A DNA stretch of 42,906 nt. Origin: a virus. Both the position numbers and the translations under genes were made by a program. The notes beneath the pieces are model-generated. The model saw nothing but the letters and a program-made list of their open reading frames with translations, ran no database searches and was not told the origin of the DNA. Of the stretch, positions 16,274 to 24,042 are shown one piece after another. The stretch spans positions 1-42,906 of the IMG/VR virus record IMGVR_UViG_3300036944_000392; one strand, 5' to 3'. Position 1 is the stretch's first letter. Every line of letters begins with the position of its first letter.

Positions 16274-16289
16274 TGTGGTGTTCTCCTAA

Positions 16290-16496
16290 TTAACGACGCT
16301 TCTTGTGAAACTTTATGGCTACACGATGATTCCATTTTTCTGATATCATCTCTCTGCGTACATCCGATACTTGATCGTCAGTGAACCAGGAGAAGTCTTT
16401 TGATGACAAAATAGATGATAGCCAGTCGTATTCCCTGTCTTCAAATATTCTGTTGTTCTTCATGATTTGGAGTTCATTTCTTTCGCGTCTGTTCAT
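16290..16496 (-). CDS. Hypothetical charged protein, 68 aa
   Basis: A 68-residue protein, rich in Arg, Lys, Asp and Glu, with SWFTDDQVSDVRREM. The start at 16496 is chosen because AAGGAG is 9 bases upstream; the longer frame would read through the promoter and terminator region. First gene of a small leftward unit that begins just after a strong terminator. Function unknown. Confidence 0.65.
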   Translation of the reverse strand: MNRRERNELQIMKNNRIFEDREYDWLSSILSSKDFSWFTDDQVSDVRREMISEKWNHRVAIKFHKKRR

Positions 16497-16524
16497 CTCG
16501 CCGTTCTCCTTCTTGCCTGCCTCC

Positions 16525-16553
16525 TTTATCCCACAACCTAAACACCATGTCAA
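16525..16553 (-). promoter_or_regulatory. Leftward promoter after the terminator (TTGAC/GATAA type)
   Basis: Minus-strand -35 TTGACA (16553-16548), 17-base spacer with TTAG at positions 7-10, and -10 GATAAA (16530-16525). It stands 4 bases downstream of the terminator, so the terminal leftward genes (16496 to 15755) form a unit separate from the replication operon. Confidence 0.75.
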
Positions 16554-16557
16554 CAAC

Positions 16558-16599
16558 AAAAAACCCACCGGCCAGAAGGAGGTAGCCGGTGGGTTTTTT
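16558..16599 (-). terminator. Strong bidirectional intrinsic terminator
   Basis: A perfect 15-bp inverted repeat (16558-16572 with 16585-16599) with a 12-base loop. It has a GC core (CCCACCGGC) flanked by six As on one side and six Ts on the other, so it should work in both directions. It closes the leftward replication operon after the 16653 gene. Confidence 0.9.
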
Positions 16600-16652
16600 G
16601 TGGTAGCCTACAAGCTGGGAGAAGCAGCGAGACTGTCCATAGTGATAAACCC

Positions 16653-16889
16653 TTATGACGATCTGCGCAAGTCCCAAATCCGCATTATTTCCTCCTCCAG
16701 ATATGGGCGGATGAGGGGTGGTGCTTTTGCTATCTCGTGCCTGCGGTTTTGAATATCAGGTATTGCCAGTATCGCAGACGCCTTCTGGTAGAGTGGTGCG
16801 CGAATGCAGGATTGGATGACTGGAGCGGCGTCGTCCAGTAGAACACGCCCCTCCAGCACATCCATTATTTGTTCACGTAGCGGCTTCAT
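16653..16889 (-). CDS. Hypothetical protein, 78 aa, last gene of replication operon
   Basis: A 78-residue helical protein of unknown function (PLREQIMDVLEGRVLLDDA; IRPYLEEEIMRIWD). Its ILAIPDIQNRRHEIAKAPPLIRPYLEEE pattern resembles small phage helical repeats in which an Arg-Arg pair precedes LRP. Start at 16889 overlaps the upstream gene by 17 bases; a longer start at 16925 is possible. The terminator follows 54 bases after its stop. Confidence 0.6.
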   Translation of the reverse strand: MKPLREQIMDVLEGRVLLDDAAPVIQSCIRAPLYQKASAILAIPDIQNRRHEIAKAPPLIRPYLEEEIMRIWDLRRSS

Positions 16890-17172
16890 ATGTCTGGCTA
16901 TGCTCCGCGTCCGCAAACAGCCCATCGTTAAGCGGTCTAAGTCTCCCCTTCTTGATTAGTTCCTCACTGGCTTCACGGTTGGCTTTTGCCCCTCCAGGTT
17001 CCATGAAGTAGTAGGCGCCTGCAGGTACGCGCTCATCGTCCGTGAACTCCTTGTGGAGCCTACGCCCTCCCATACGGGACAGAAGACGCATCGCACCCTT
17101 CGTCAGGCGATCCGGGTCTATAGCGATTGGTGGTCTGCGTTCTGCCTTTGGTTCTTTCTGCTTTCTGGTCAC
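16873..17172 (-). CDS. Hypothetical basic protein, 99 aa
   Basis: A 99-residue protein with a strongly basic N-terminus (MTRKQKEPKAERR) and a middle part RLLSRMGGRRLHKEF. It begins with GTG at 17172, and AAGGA lies 8 bases before. Unknown function. It overlaps the downstream gene by 17 bases. Confidence 0.6.
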   Translation of the reverse strand: MTRKQKEPKAERRPPIAIDPDRLTKGAMRLLSRMGGRRLHKEFTDDERVPAGAYYFMEPGGAKANREASEELIKKGRLRPLNDGLFADAEHSQTYEAAT

Positions 17173-17233
17173 GTTCGTATCCTTCCACTTGTAGTCTTAC
17201 GGTGGCGTCAAAGGTGGCTTCGTAGGCGGTCAT
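17060..17233 (-). CDS. Possible 57-residue gene overlapping the 99-aa gene
   Basis: A 57-codon frame starting at ATGA with the methyltransferase stop. The first ~25 residues (MTAYEATFDATVRLQVEGYE) look like a genuine beta-strand start, while the remainder overlaps the 99-residue gene in another frame and looks random. It may be a real overlapping gene or the 5-prime remnant of one. Confidence 0.3.
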   Translation of the reverse strand: MTAYEATFDATVRLQVEGYERDQKAERTKGRTQTTNRYRPGSPDEGCDASSVPYGRA

Positions 17234-17964
17234 GTGTCTGCCTTATAGATTCTGGCTTTGGCGATTTGGAAATATGTGGGATCTTTCTCGATGCCTATGA
17301 ACTTCCGGTTGGTGTTTACGCACGCCACACCAGTGGTTCCGCTGCCCATACAGTTGTCTAATACGGTTCCCCCTTCGTTGGTATATGTCTTAATTAGGTA
17401 TTCCATCAAGGCGACAGGTTTTTGAGTTGGGTGCTTACTATCTTGACGCCTTCCTGTATTAAAATATTGAACAGACGATGGATTTTTTAAATCTCCAAAA
17501 AACTTAGGTTCATCCCCAGATTCTGTCCCGTCCTGTCTCTTCCTGCCTGAATTATCTACTATATATTTCACCCTGTTTTTTCCTCCTCCATCCCTTTCTT
17601 GCATTTGTTTATTATAAATAGGCTGGCTCTTGTAAAATACACAAATATTTTCATGATATTTCATAGGTTGCTTATTTGCCAAAGAAAAGTTGGTTGGTTT
17701 ATCCTTGTGCCAGATCCATTCATACCGAAAGTTTTCAATCTGGGATGCAATCAACTTTGTAGTAAATGGCTGACTTGCAGTAAGAATGACGGGAGTATTT
17801 GATTTACATACTCTCCAATACTCTTTCCAAAGCGGCTCAAATGATATTACCTCATCCCATTTGCAAGATGTAGTCCCATAAGGCAAATCACACAAAACCA
17901 TATCAACGGAGCCGGAAGGAACGTCCTTCATCAACTCCAGGCAATCTCCACATAGCAGTTCCAT
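17230..17964 (-). CDS. DNA methyltransferase, beta class (N4/N6)
   Basis: A 244-residue S-adenosylmethionine-dependent DNA methyltransferase that modifies an amino group of adenine or cytosine. The catalytic motif DLPY is at residues 26-29, and the AdoMet site (LDNCMGSGTTG) lies near the C-terminus at about 202-212, which is the beta-class order. ATG 17964 overlaps the stop of the nuclease gene (TGATG) and AGGAG precedes it. The gene is visibly AT-richer than its neighbours, which suggests import. No matching restriction gene is present, so it is probably an orphan enzyme for self-protection or epigenetic control. Confidence 0.85.
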   Translation of the reverse strand: MELLCGDCLELMKDVPSGSVDMVLCDLPYGTTSCKWDEVISFEPLWKEYWRVCKSNTPVILTASQPFTTKLIASQIENFRYEWIWHKDKPTNFSLANKQPMKYHENICVFYKSQPIYNKQMQERDGGGKNRVKYIVDNSGRKRQDGTESGDEPKFFGDLKNPSSVQYFNTGRRQDSKHPTQKPVALMEYLIKTYTNEGGTVLDNCMGSGTTGVACVNTNRKFIGIEKDPTYFQIAKARIYKADT

Positions 17965-18392
17965 CACTTCTCTCCTTCTTCAATAAGTTTCACCCACTCG
18001 CAAAACCCCTCCCAAGCCGCCACAGCCCCCAGAGCGACACAAACGAAAGCTCCGGCCTTCTGTGCGGCGGTGAGGAATTCCACCTGCCCATCCTGCCACT
18101 GAGACAGCGTGTGGTTCTGCCGCTTGATCTCAATCACCAGCGTTGGCTTGCCGGGGCAGATGATATCCGCAGCACCCTTGGCCAAACCCTCCGCAGCGTG
18201 CCTGATGTGGCTGCTGAATTGCCCCTTCTGGAGCAACTGCTCGTTGCGAGGGTGCAAAATGATCAACCCATAGCTGTCAGGGTACTCCTGACGAACCTTG
18301 TTCACCAGACTGATTTGCTCCAAGGCTTCCTTCGGGCAAGGGCCACGGTAGGACAGGTCGCCGTAGCATTTTATGTGGGGGGGGATCTGCAT
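17964..18392 (-). CDS. VRR-NUC nuclease
   Basis: A 142-residue PD-(D/E)XK nuclease of the VRR-NUC type, a family that cuts branched or structured DNA. The core is GAADIICPGKPTLVIEIKRQN, with the Asp and the Glu-x-Lys pair of the active site, followed by QDGQVEFLTAAQKAG and the final AFVCVALG. GGAGG lies 10 bases before ATG 18392. It sits between a methyltransferase and helicase-linked genes, consistent with Holliday junction or replication intermediate processing. Confidence 0.8.
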   Translation of the reverse strand: MQIPPHIKCYGDLSYRGPCPKEALEQISLVNKVRQEYPDSYGLIILHPRNEQLLQKGQFSSHIRHAAEGLAKGAADIICPGKPTLVIEIKRQNHTLSQWQDGQVEFLTAAQKAGAFVCVALGAVAAWEGFCEWVKLIEEGEK

Positions 18393-18394
18393 GG

Positions 18395-18697
18395 TTATGT
18401 GTCCTCCCTCGGTTGAGGCGATGGGGGTGGCGAGCCGAGCTTGCCGCGCAGCATCGCGTATATCTCGCAGCTCTCGCTGTTCATCGTCGCAGAGTGGTAG
18501 ACATACCACTTGTCCCACGCCTCCGAGCCTTCGGAGCCATCGAACTTGAGCCAGTAAAAGTGGCTCTCATCGCGGTTGAGCATCAGGGCATATCCCTCCG
18601 GCATCTTGCGAATGCCAAGGGACCGATCGCAACGTGTCGCGCCTAGCGCTTCGTGTTGCGACACCTGCTCTTTCAAGCGCTCGATGAGGTCAACCAT
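18395..18697 (-). CDS. Hypothetical protein, 100 aa
   Basis: A 100-residue protein with a helical N-terminus (VDLIERLKEQVSQHEA) and a middle beta part with aromatic residues (SHFYWLKFDG; EAWDKWYVYHSA). Starts inside the upstream gene with an 8-base overlap. Unknown function; the C-terminus is Pro-rich. Confidence 0.6.
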   Translation of the reverse strand: MVDLIERLKEQVSQHEALGATRCDRSLGIRKMPEGYALMLNRDESHFYWLKFDGSEGSEAWDKWYVYHSATMNSESCEIYAMLRGKLGSPPPSPQPREDT

Positions 18698-19019
18698 TGC
18701 CCGAGCCATCCGTGGTAACGAGGGCGGCGCGAGCCTCTTCCTCGCTGTCGAACCACTTGATTTCGGTTTCGTCTGGCTCGCCTTCCTCGTCCCATGTGAT
18801 CGGCACATCAGCCACCCACTTGTCCGGACCTTTCAGCAATGTGCAGACGCGCATCGGCTGGCCCGGCTTAAAGCTTTCGCCGTATCCGTGGACTTGATCG
18901 CGCTCGGGCCAGCTGCAGGTGAATTCCCAATTCTCAGGGTCAAAGCAGTAGTCCAGATCCCCAACCACAAGTGTAACGGGAGATGGGGTGTCCTTCATAT
19001 CGTTATCATCATTCGTCAT
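18690..19019 (-). CDS. Hypothetical acidic protein, 109 aa
   Basis: A 109-residue acidic protein, probably beta-rich (VTLVVGDLDYCFDPENWEF; DKWVADVPITWDEEGE). Start ATG 19019 overlaps the helicase stop (TGATG). No nuclease or binding motif is visible. It may be a helicase partner by position only. Confidence 0.6.
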   Translation of the reverse strand: MTNDDNDMKDTPSPVTLVVGDLDYCFDPENWEFTCSWPERDQVHGYGESFKPGQPMRVCTLLKGPDKWVADVPITWDEEGEPDETEIKWFDSEEEARAALVTTDGSGNG

Positions 19020-20842
19020 CACGCCACCTTACCCATCACGGGCTCCTCATCTTCGGGTTGATTGTAGTCCAGGATAACGAAGAACTTGCTATCCGACTTG
19101 CGGTAACTAATCGTCATAGGTTTAGCATTTCCGCTATCAGTGTGCAACATAAATTTATCGTATGCGCTCTTGTGGAGAGGCTTCTCCGACTCCGGCAGGA
19201 AGTACACAGAGAACTGCCGATAAGGCGTAACCCAGTCCACCCGCAGCGTGGGGTTGCCCGCCTGTGATACACTCTGCTTGCACGTCATGGACAGTACCAC
19301 GTCGCACTGGGGAAGGTGGGGGTCGCGCTTGTGGGCACGAAATTCACCGATGAGCTTTTCCCCAGGGTCTACAAGTTCCGCCTTGCATGAGCGACAGTAG
19401 CGGGCGCTGATGTCATTTTTCTCCTCACACGCTTCGCACACCTTAGAGGACCAGTAATAATCGCAACGATCCAGTTTGCCGCGATCCGTAATGCTTGGCG
19501 TGAAACCGAAGCAGCGCCTGCCGAAGTGCGCTGGCATAGGCCCGTAATCTGTTTCGATCCTGCTGCCAAACACGTCGATGCAATATCCGTTCTCATCGAT
19601 TGGATTGTCTTCGTACTCAGGACGGCACGAAAATCGGTTTTCGTACGAACAACTTGGGCAAATAGCTTTGATACCTTTGCCGTTCGTGATTCCCGTGCTT
19701 GCTCGGATGGTAGGATTATAAATATCTCCGTCCTCAAAGTGGGAATAGACGTTGTCGGCATAATCCAGTAGCAAGGATCTCTCTTTGCATTCGTGCGGCC
19801 TCCACGCCCTACCAAGGATCTGTTGAAGCAGGGCGGCGCTCTCAGTCTTCCTCAAGAGAGCGATTACCTCTGTATGGGGCGCGTCAAAGCCCCTGTGAAG
19901 AGTCCCCACGCTGACCAGATAGCGGATCTCTCCATTACGGTATCTCTCCACGGTCCTCTTGCGTTCGTGCTTCCTCGCTGGGTCTCCTGTCACGATACCG
20001 GACAGCGCAGGGGGCAAGCTGGCATAGATCTCTTCAGCGTGCCGTATGGTGGCACCAAACAGCATTACGCCGCCCTTACGGCCTCTGCTCTCATGAATAA
20101 CTGATGCCACAATGGACGCCGTTTTACGGCCATGCCCGACAAATGCACGGTCTACCTCTGAGGGGTTGAACTGACCCATCTTATTAAGATGTAGACTACT
20201 GGTGTCGTACTTCTCCACATTGATGGCCCCAATATCCATTGGGCAGATAAACCCTTCGTCTAGCATCTCGCGCGCTGGAACTCGGTGCACCAACTTGTGG
20301 AAGAATGGATCTTTGGTGACGTCATCACCTAGAGAGCGCCCGTTTTCATCAATGCGGTATATGTAGCCGCTTCCTAGACGGTAAGGAGTACCGGAGAAGC
20401 CCACCACGCGAAGGGTAGGGTTATTTTCTCTCATTCGTTCAATGATGGCCCTGATAGTAGGGGTGATCTCGTGGCACTCATCGATCACAATTCCGCAGAA
20501 TCCATTTAGGAATCGGCTAATGGAATTGTGCACAGTCATAGGGGTGGCGAAGACAATCTTGTGCTTGGTAGATTTGCTGCCCGCGCTAGCCGAAAAAATG
20601 GATGCCGGTTCGCCTGTCAGCAGGTACTTGTTATAGTTCTGCTCCACCAGCGTTGCGGACGGCGCAAGGCAAAGCACACGCTTGCCGTTGCTAACCCTAT
20701 ACAGGAAGTCTGCAATGGCAGCGATAAGGAAGCTTTTCCCAGCGGCTGGGCAAGCGTCAATAAGCCCCGGCTCAAGAGTGGACTTTAGATAATCCATCAT
20801 CTTTGTATGGCAGCGCTGCTGATACGGGCGGAGTTTAAACAT
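19019..20842 (-). CDS. SF2 DNA helicase (DECH box) with zinc ribbon
   Basis: A 607-residue superfamily 2 helicase. Walker A is at 30-37 (ACPAAGKS), Walker B is DECH at 121-124, motif III SGT at about 150-152, and motifs V and VI (HRGFDAPHTEV; QQILGRAWRP) lie near 320-350. The C-terminal third carries Cys clusters (CPSCSYENRFSC; CEACEEKNDISARYCRSC) that look like zinc ribbons. It probably unwinds DNA in phage replication or recombination. The first codons overlap the stop of the GIY-YIG gene by 8 bases. Confidence 0.85.
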   Translation of the reverse strand: MFKLRPYQQRCHTKMMDYLKSTLEPGLIDACPAAGKSFLIAAIADFLYRVSNGKRVLCLAPSATLVEQNYNKYLLTGEPASIFSASAGSKSTKHKIVFATPMTVHNSISRFLNGFCGIVIDECHEITPTIRAIIERMRENNPTLRVVGFSGTPYRLGSGYIYRIDENGRSLGDDVTKDPFFHKLVHRVPAREMLDEGFICPMDIGAINVEKYDTSSLHLNKMGQFNPSEVDRAFVGHGRKTASIVASVIHESRGRKGGVMLFGATIRHAEEIYASLPPALSGIVTGDPARKHERKRTVERYRNGEIRYLVSVGTLHRGFDAPHTEVIALLRKTESAALLQQILGRAWRPHECKERSLLLDYADNVYSHFEDGDIYNPTIRASTGITNGKGIKAICPSCSYENRFSCRPEYEDNPIDENGYCIDVFGSRIETDYGPMPAHFGRRCFGFTPSITDRGKLDRCDYYWSSKVCEACEEKNDISARYCRSCKAELVDPGEKLIGEFRAHKRDPHLPQCDVVLSMTCKQSVSQAGNPTLRVDWVTPYRQFSVYFLPESEKPLHKSAYDKFMLHTDSGNAKPMTISYRKSDSKFFVILDYNQPEDEEPVMGKVA

Positions 20843-21575
20843 AGCGCCACCTGTATCCGTACGCAGATTTCCTTAACCCCCGGCAAGCTTCGCTTAGATA
20901 TGAAGGACAGGCTTTACTGAACCCCTCAATTTTTAGCCATTCAATCGCAGAGGGCACTCCTTTGAAGCTCATCCCATTGGAGCAGCTTACAGGGATTGTC
21001 TTGTAAACCCTTTTTTTGTACTCCTTTATTATCAATTCACCGCCAATGACATAGCCCCACTTATATCCATACGCTTTATCATTATGAGCATTTGCCGACG
21101 CTCTTATAGCCGAAGCAGTTGCGGAAACATTCGGCCTAGAAATAAATCTAGCGGCCTCTGTAATGCTTACAAACCTAAGACCGCACGTTGTGCCAACTGG
21201 TTTTATTCTTTTTGCTACAGATTTTTCTATCCCCCATCTTGGGACAGTCCTGTCCTTATTTAAGATCCTCATTATTCTTTTCTGGTTTTCACTTTGTTTC
21301 ATGCCAGATGCTCCGTCGCCTCCGTCCGTCATATTACAAAGATTTTTTCTTCCTATTTTCTTGATAAGGATTTTCTCTAGAGCAATGCAACATGGGTCTG
21401 GCGCATCCTTCAAGACGACCTTTACGGTGACTCCGTGTTTTTTCGCAATCCTTTTCCACCAGGCGCTCCTGTTGCTAAAATCAAGCGCACGGCTAGGCTT
21501 CCCTTTCCCTACATAAAAAGGCTTACCGTCGCTTTCACGAAAATGAATATAGGTACAAAAACGTCTGTCAGACAT
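20835..21575 (-). CDS. GIY-YIG homing endonuclease
   Basis: A 246-residue freestanding homing endonuclease. The GIY-YIG domain is at about 1-95 (CTYIHFRESDGKPFYVGKG; EKILIKKIG). Two C-terminal DNA-recognition repeats of NUMOD/IENR type follow at about 135-180 and 200-246, each with an aromatic/basic ending (AYGYKWGYV, AYGYRWRYV). The gene is AT-richer than flanking genes. It is inserted between the 71-residue gene and the helicase, and its stop overlaps the helicase start, so it disrupts nothing obvious. The leader at 21608-21660 can fold. Confidence 0.85.
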   Translation of the reverse strand: MSDRRFCTYIHFRESDGKPFYVGKGKPSRALDFSNRSAWWKRIAKKHGVTVKVVLKDAPDPCCIALEKILIKKIGRKNLCNMTDGGDGASGMKQSENQKRIMRILNKDRTVPRWGIEKSVAKRIKPVGTTCGLRFVSITEAARFISRPNVSATASAIRASANAHNDKAYGYKWGYVIGGELIIKEYKKRVYKTIPVSCSNGMSFKGVPSAIEWLKIEGFSKACPSYLSEACRGLRKSAYGYRWRYV

Positions 21576-21607
21576 AAGCTAATCCTCGCTCTAATCCGGA
21601 AGGTTTA

Positions 21608-21660
21608 TGCGCGGCAGGGGATGGATTAGTCCCTTTTCGTCTGGCCGGACTAGCCGCGCA
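21608..21660 (-). other. Folded leader RNA upstream of the GIY-YIG gene
   Basis: TGCGCGGC at 21608-21615 pairs with GCCGCGCA at 21653-21660, and TAGTCC at 21627-21632 pairs with GGACTA at 21647-21652, with an 11-base bulge on one side. Together that is 14 base pairs in a non-coding stretch between two leftward genes. Function is unknown; a regulatory hairpin for the endonuclease transcript is plausible. Confidence 0.45.
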
Positions 21661-21710
21661 ATGTCAGTGTATCACATTGGCCTCTGTCTGGTAGTCGCGG
21701 AGGATGAGGG

Positions 21711-21926
21711 TCATGGATCACCGGAGGATTTAAGAGCCTTCAACTCTGCTTGTAGCTTGTCGGCTCTTGCGTTCGCAGCTTTCGCCCTCTTATCCAAATC
21801 CCGAAGCCTCCCGGAAAGAATTCTGGCAAGCATGTAATCGCTCTGGCGCTCATAAGCTGGAGCATATCTGGAGACAAATTCAGCATACGCTTCTTCGTCT
21901 GTCATATCCTTATATGTTTCTGGCAT
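21711..21926 (-). CDS. Hypothetical coiled-coil protein, 71 aa
   Basis: A 71-residue protein. The C-terminal half is a continuous charged helix (DLDKRAKAANARADKLQAELKALKS), probably coiled coil. It starts 2 bases from the exonuclease stop, in the recombination operon. Unknown function. Confidence 0.6.
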   Translation of the reverse strand: MPETYKDMTDEEAYAEFVSRYAPAYERQSDYMLARILSGRLRDLDKRAKAANARADKLQAELKALKSSGDP

Positions 21927-21927
21927 C

Positions 21928-22791
21928 TCAAGTCACCTTCCAATATTCCGTTGGCTTCCCGGTCCACGGCTTCAAGTCCAGATCCGGCAGCTTTTCTTTG
22001 ACCACCTTGGCATAGGACACCGCCCCGGCTTTCTCCACCTTGGTCAGCTTCCGGCCTGCTATGACAGCATCCCGTCCGCCAGCAAGGGCCACCAGTTCCG
22101 CCAGCAGATCCTTCTTGCGCTCCTCTAGAAGCTCAATCTGTTCCTTCAGTTCGTCCCACTCGGCAATGGCCTTGTGAGCGGCGGGGGTGTCAATCTCCTG
22201 TCTGCGAGGGGCAAGGTATTCCTCCGGTTCCTTTAGAGCGTCCAGGTACTCAGCGTGGAACTGGCGTAGGATGGGGAGGTTGGCGTTTAGCCATGAGTTG
22301 TCGCGGTTTACGATCTCCGTTTTCGATCCATGCGGTGTCCACTGATAAAATTCGCAATACTTTCTCCCTGTGCAAAGGAGTTGTATTTGAATTTGAGACA
22401 CGTAGTGAGGCTGATCCCAAACGGATTTGAACTTAGGCTCTTTATCATTTCTGATGCCATAGGGCGATTTGCATTCCCATATAGCATGATCCTTTATCAA
22501 CCCATCCGGAGACGCCCCCAGCCAATCCTCCCACTCGAAGAAGCCGCACTTCTCCACAGTGAGGCCGGTTTCCATCTCAAACTCAATGCGCGCCCCTTCC
22601 TCGTGGAAAGAGCCGTGCTGGGTGGCCACGTTGCCTGTGAACTCAGGTTCCGCACCGAGACTGGCGCGGACCATAGCGCGGAGAACGTCGGCGCGGGTTT
22701 GATAGGGGGATAGGCCCAGGATTGCTCCACAGGTGGAAGCGGTCACGCGGCCCTTGCGGGCTTCGTGCCATTCATTGCTGCCCTGCTGCAT
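21928..22791 (-). CDS. YqaJ-type recombination exonuclease
   Basis: A 287-residue exonuclease of the YqaJ/lambda-Exo PD-(D/E)XK family, making 3-prime overhangs for strand annealing. Visible motifs are QGSNEWHEARKGRVTAS at the start, SPDG near residue 94 (active-site Asp), an ECK pair near 106-108, and YVSQIQIQLLCTG. ATG 22791 is chosen because GGAGG is 8 bases upstream. The C-terminus is helical. With the Sak4-like ATPase and SSB-like protein it forms a recombination module. Confidence 0.85.
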   Translation of the reverse strand: MQQGSNEWHEARKGRVTASTCGAILGLSPYQTRADVLRAMVRASLGAEPEFTGNVATQHGSFHEEGARIEFEMETGLTVEKCGFFEWEDWLGASPDGLIKDHAIWECKSPYGIRNDKEPKFKSVWDQPHYVSQIQIQLLCTGRKYCEFYQWTPHGSKTEIVNRDNSWLNANLPILRQFHAEYLDALKEPEEYLAPRRQEIDTPAAHKAIAEWDELKEQIELLEERKKDLLAELVALAGGRDAVIAGRKLTKVEKAGAVSYAKVVKEKLPDLDLKPWTGKPTEYWKVT

Positions 22792-22957
22792 TGCCATTAC
22801 CTCCAAACCGTTCGTTAAGTCTGTCAAAGACACTAAGCCAAAACTGCCGCTGGGTGTCTGTCTTTGCTATTTCTGATCTGTATGCAGCGAAATTCATGAT
22901 TGCGAACCAGTCGCGATCATCGCTTAAGGTTTCGGGTAATGCTTTGAATTCACACAT
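22772..22957 (-). CDS. Hypothetical protein, 61 aa
   Basis: A 61-residue protein (ALPETLSDDRDWFAIMNFA; FWLSVFDRLNERFGG). Starts at a TGATG overlap with the upstream stop and overlaps the exonuclease start by 20 bases. Unknown function, probably helical. Confidence 0.6.
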   Translation of the reverse strand: MCEFKALPETLSDDRDWFAIMNFAAYRSEIAKTDTQRQFWLSVFDRLNERFGGNGNAAGQQ

Positions 22958-23361
22958 CAGTCCTGCTCCTCCAAAACTTCCGCCAACTGACTGAAGAGGT
23001 GGGCGGCTTCGCGGATTTCTTCCGAATTAAACGAACCCCACTCTATCTTCAGAGTTATCGTTTTTGTGTTCCTGTTGTCTACGGTCACAATACCCCACTG
23101 CCCGGGCACAATATCCCGCCTGCAAACCTCGCGGATGGGGCCTTCCTGCCATTCGGAAATGATATTATCCTCACAATCTTCAGTGACATCGTAGGCACTA
23201 ATTCCGTCTTCAGTATAAGAATTCCCACTTTTGCGTTCGTAGTACGGATAGGTTTCTCCTCTCATCCCTGCTTCACGATTAAAATCAGGATTTTCCTCCA
23301 TGGGCCCCACCTTCCGCCCATCCCGCGTCTTATAGAACTTGCCTTCTTCGATCTTAACCAT
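22957..23361 (-). CDS. Hypothetical protein, 134 aa
   Basis: A 134-residue beta-rich protein (EEGKFYKTRDGRKVGPM; WGIVTVDNRNTKTITLKIEWG) with an acidic C-terminal helix (EIREAAHLFSQLAEVLEEQD). The N-terminus resembles short phage proteins with a KIxxGKxYxTRDGRKVGPM pattern. AAGGAG is 7 bases before the start. Role unknown. Confidence 0.7.
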   Translation of the reverse strand: MVKIEEGKFYKTRDGRKVGPMEENPDFNREAGMRGETYPYYERKSGNSYTEDGISAYDVTEDCEDNIISEWQEGPIREVCRRDIVPGQWGIVTVDNRNTKTITLKIEWGSFNSEEIREAAHLFSQLAEVLEEQD

Positions 23362-23423
23362 TGGCTTTCTCCTTCTTCGTTTGGGTAGTGGAGGAGAGCA
23401 TGTCCCTCCCCCCAGTTAGTGGA

Positions 23424-23458
23424 CTGCGAGAACCTTTTCAGGCTCTCATGTCTCGCAG
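23424..23458 (-). other. Hairpin downstream of the SSB-like gene
   Basis: CTGCGAGA (23424-23431) and TCTCGCAG (23451-23458) form an 8-bp stem that starts 3 bases after the SSB-like stop on the leftward strand. There is no following T run, so it is more likely an mRNA stabiliser, pause site or partial terminator. It sits in a 100-base gap. Confidence 0.5.
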
Positions 23459-23461
23459 CCC

Positions 23462-24040
23462 TTAGTTAAAAGGTAGGTCGTCCTCAATAGTTTGTGCCGT
23501 AGACTTCGACGCCTTAACAGCAGCCTTATCCACCTCCGGAACCGGACCCTTCGGAGCCACAGACATAACCCAGTTACCCTTGGGCTTCTTGGTTTCGGCG
23601 TCGTCCCACGTACCCAAGCCAATCACCATCGGCTTATTCAGGAGCGCCAGTGACAGGTGATCGTCAGTTGGTGCGCCATTCAACTTGGATAGCTTACCGC
23701 CTGCGTTGGCATCGATAGCCGCCAGCATCTTCAGGTGCTTGTCTTTCTTCGCCTTGGCCTTGTCTGCGTCCTTTGCATTCGGGTCCAGATCCTTCACCCA
23801 CAGCTTGTGGAAGATCTTGCGGTTCTGGTAGGCTTCGGGCTTCAGGATGACCCACGTTACCTCTACGTAGTCCTCCACGCTATCACGCACGGTTCGCCAC
23901 TTCGCAGCTTCCGGCATGGCAAGAACCTTGGTGCCAGCGGGGATGGGTTCGAAATCGTTGCCAGTACCCGCATCAAACGAGCCTGCGGCGGCTTCAGTGA
24001 CGGCGCTTTCGCCTGTGGATGTATTCCAGAAATCGGACAT
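23462..24040 (-). CDS. Single-stranded DNA-binding protein-like (DUF669-type)
   Basis: A 192-residue protein with an OB-like beta core (PAGTKVLAMPEAAKW; DYVEVTWVILKPEAYQNRKIFHKLWV) and an acidic C-terminal tip ending DDLPFN. That tip is the pattern by which SSB proteins recruit partners. The pattern matches phage DUF669-type SSBs. It lies downstream of the Sak4-like ATPase in the recombination operon. Confidence 0.8.
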   Translation of the reverse strand: MSDFWNTSTGESAVTEAAAGSFDAGTGNDFEPIPAGTKVLAMPEAAKWRTVRDSVEDYVEVTWVILKPEAYQNRKIFHKLWVKDLDPNAKDADKAKAKKDKHLKMLAAIDANAGGKLSKLNGAPTDDHLSLALLNKPMVIGLGTWDDAETKKPKGNWVMSVAPKGPVPEVDKAAVKASKSTAQTIEDDLPFN

Positions 24041-24042
24041 GC

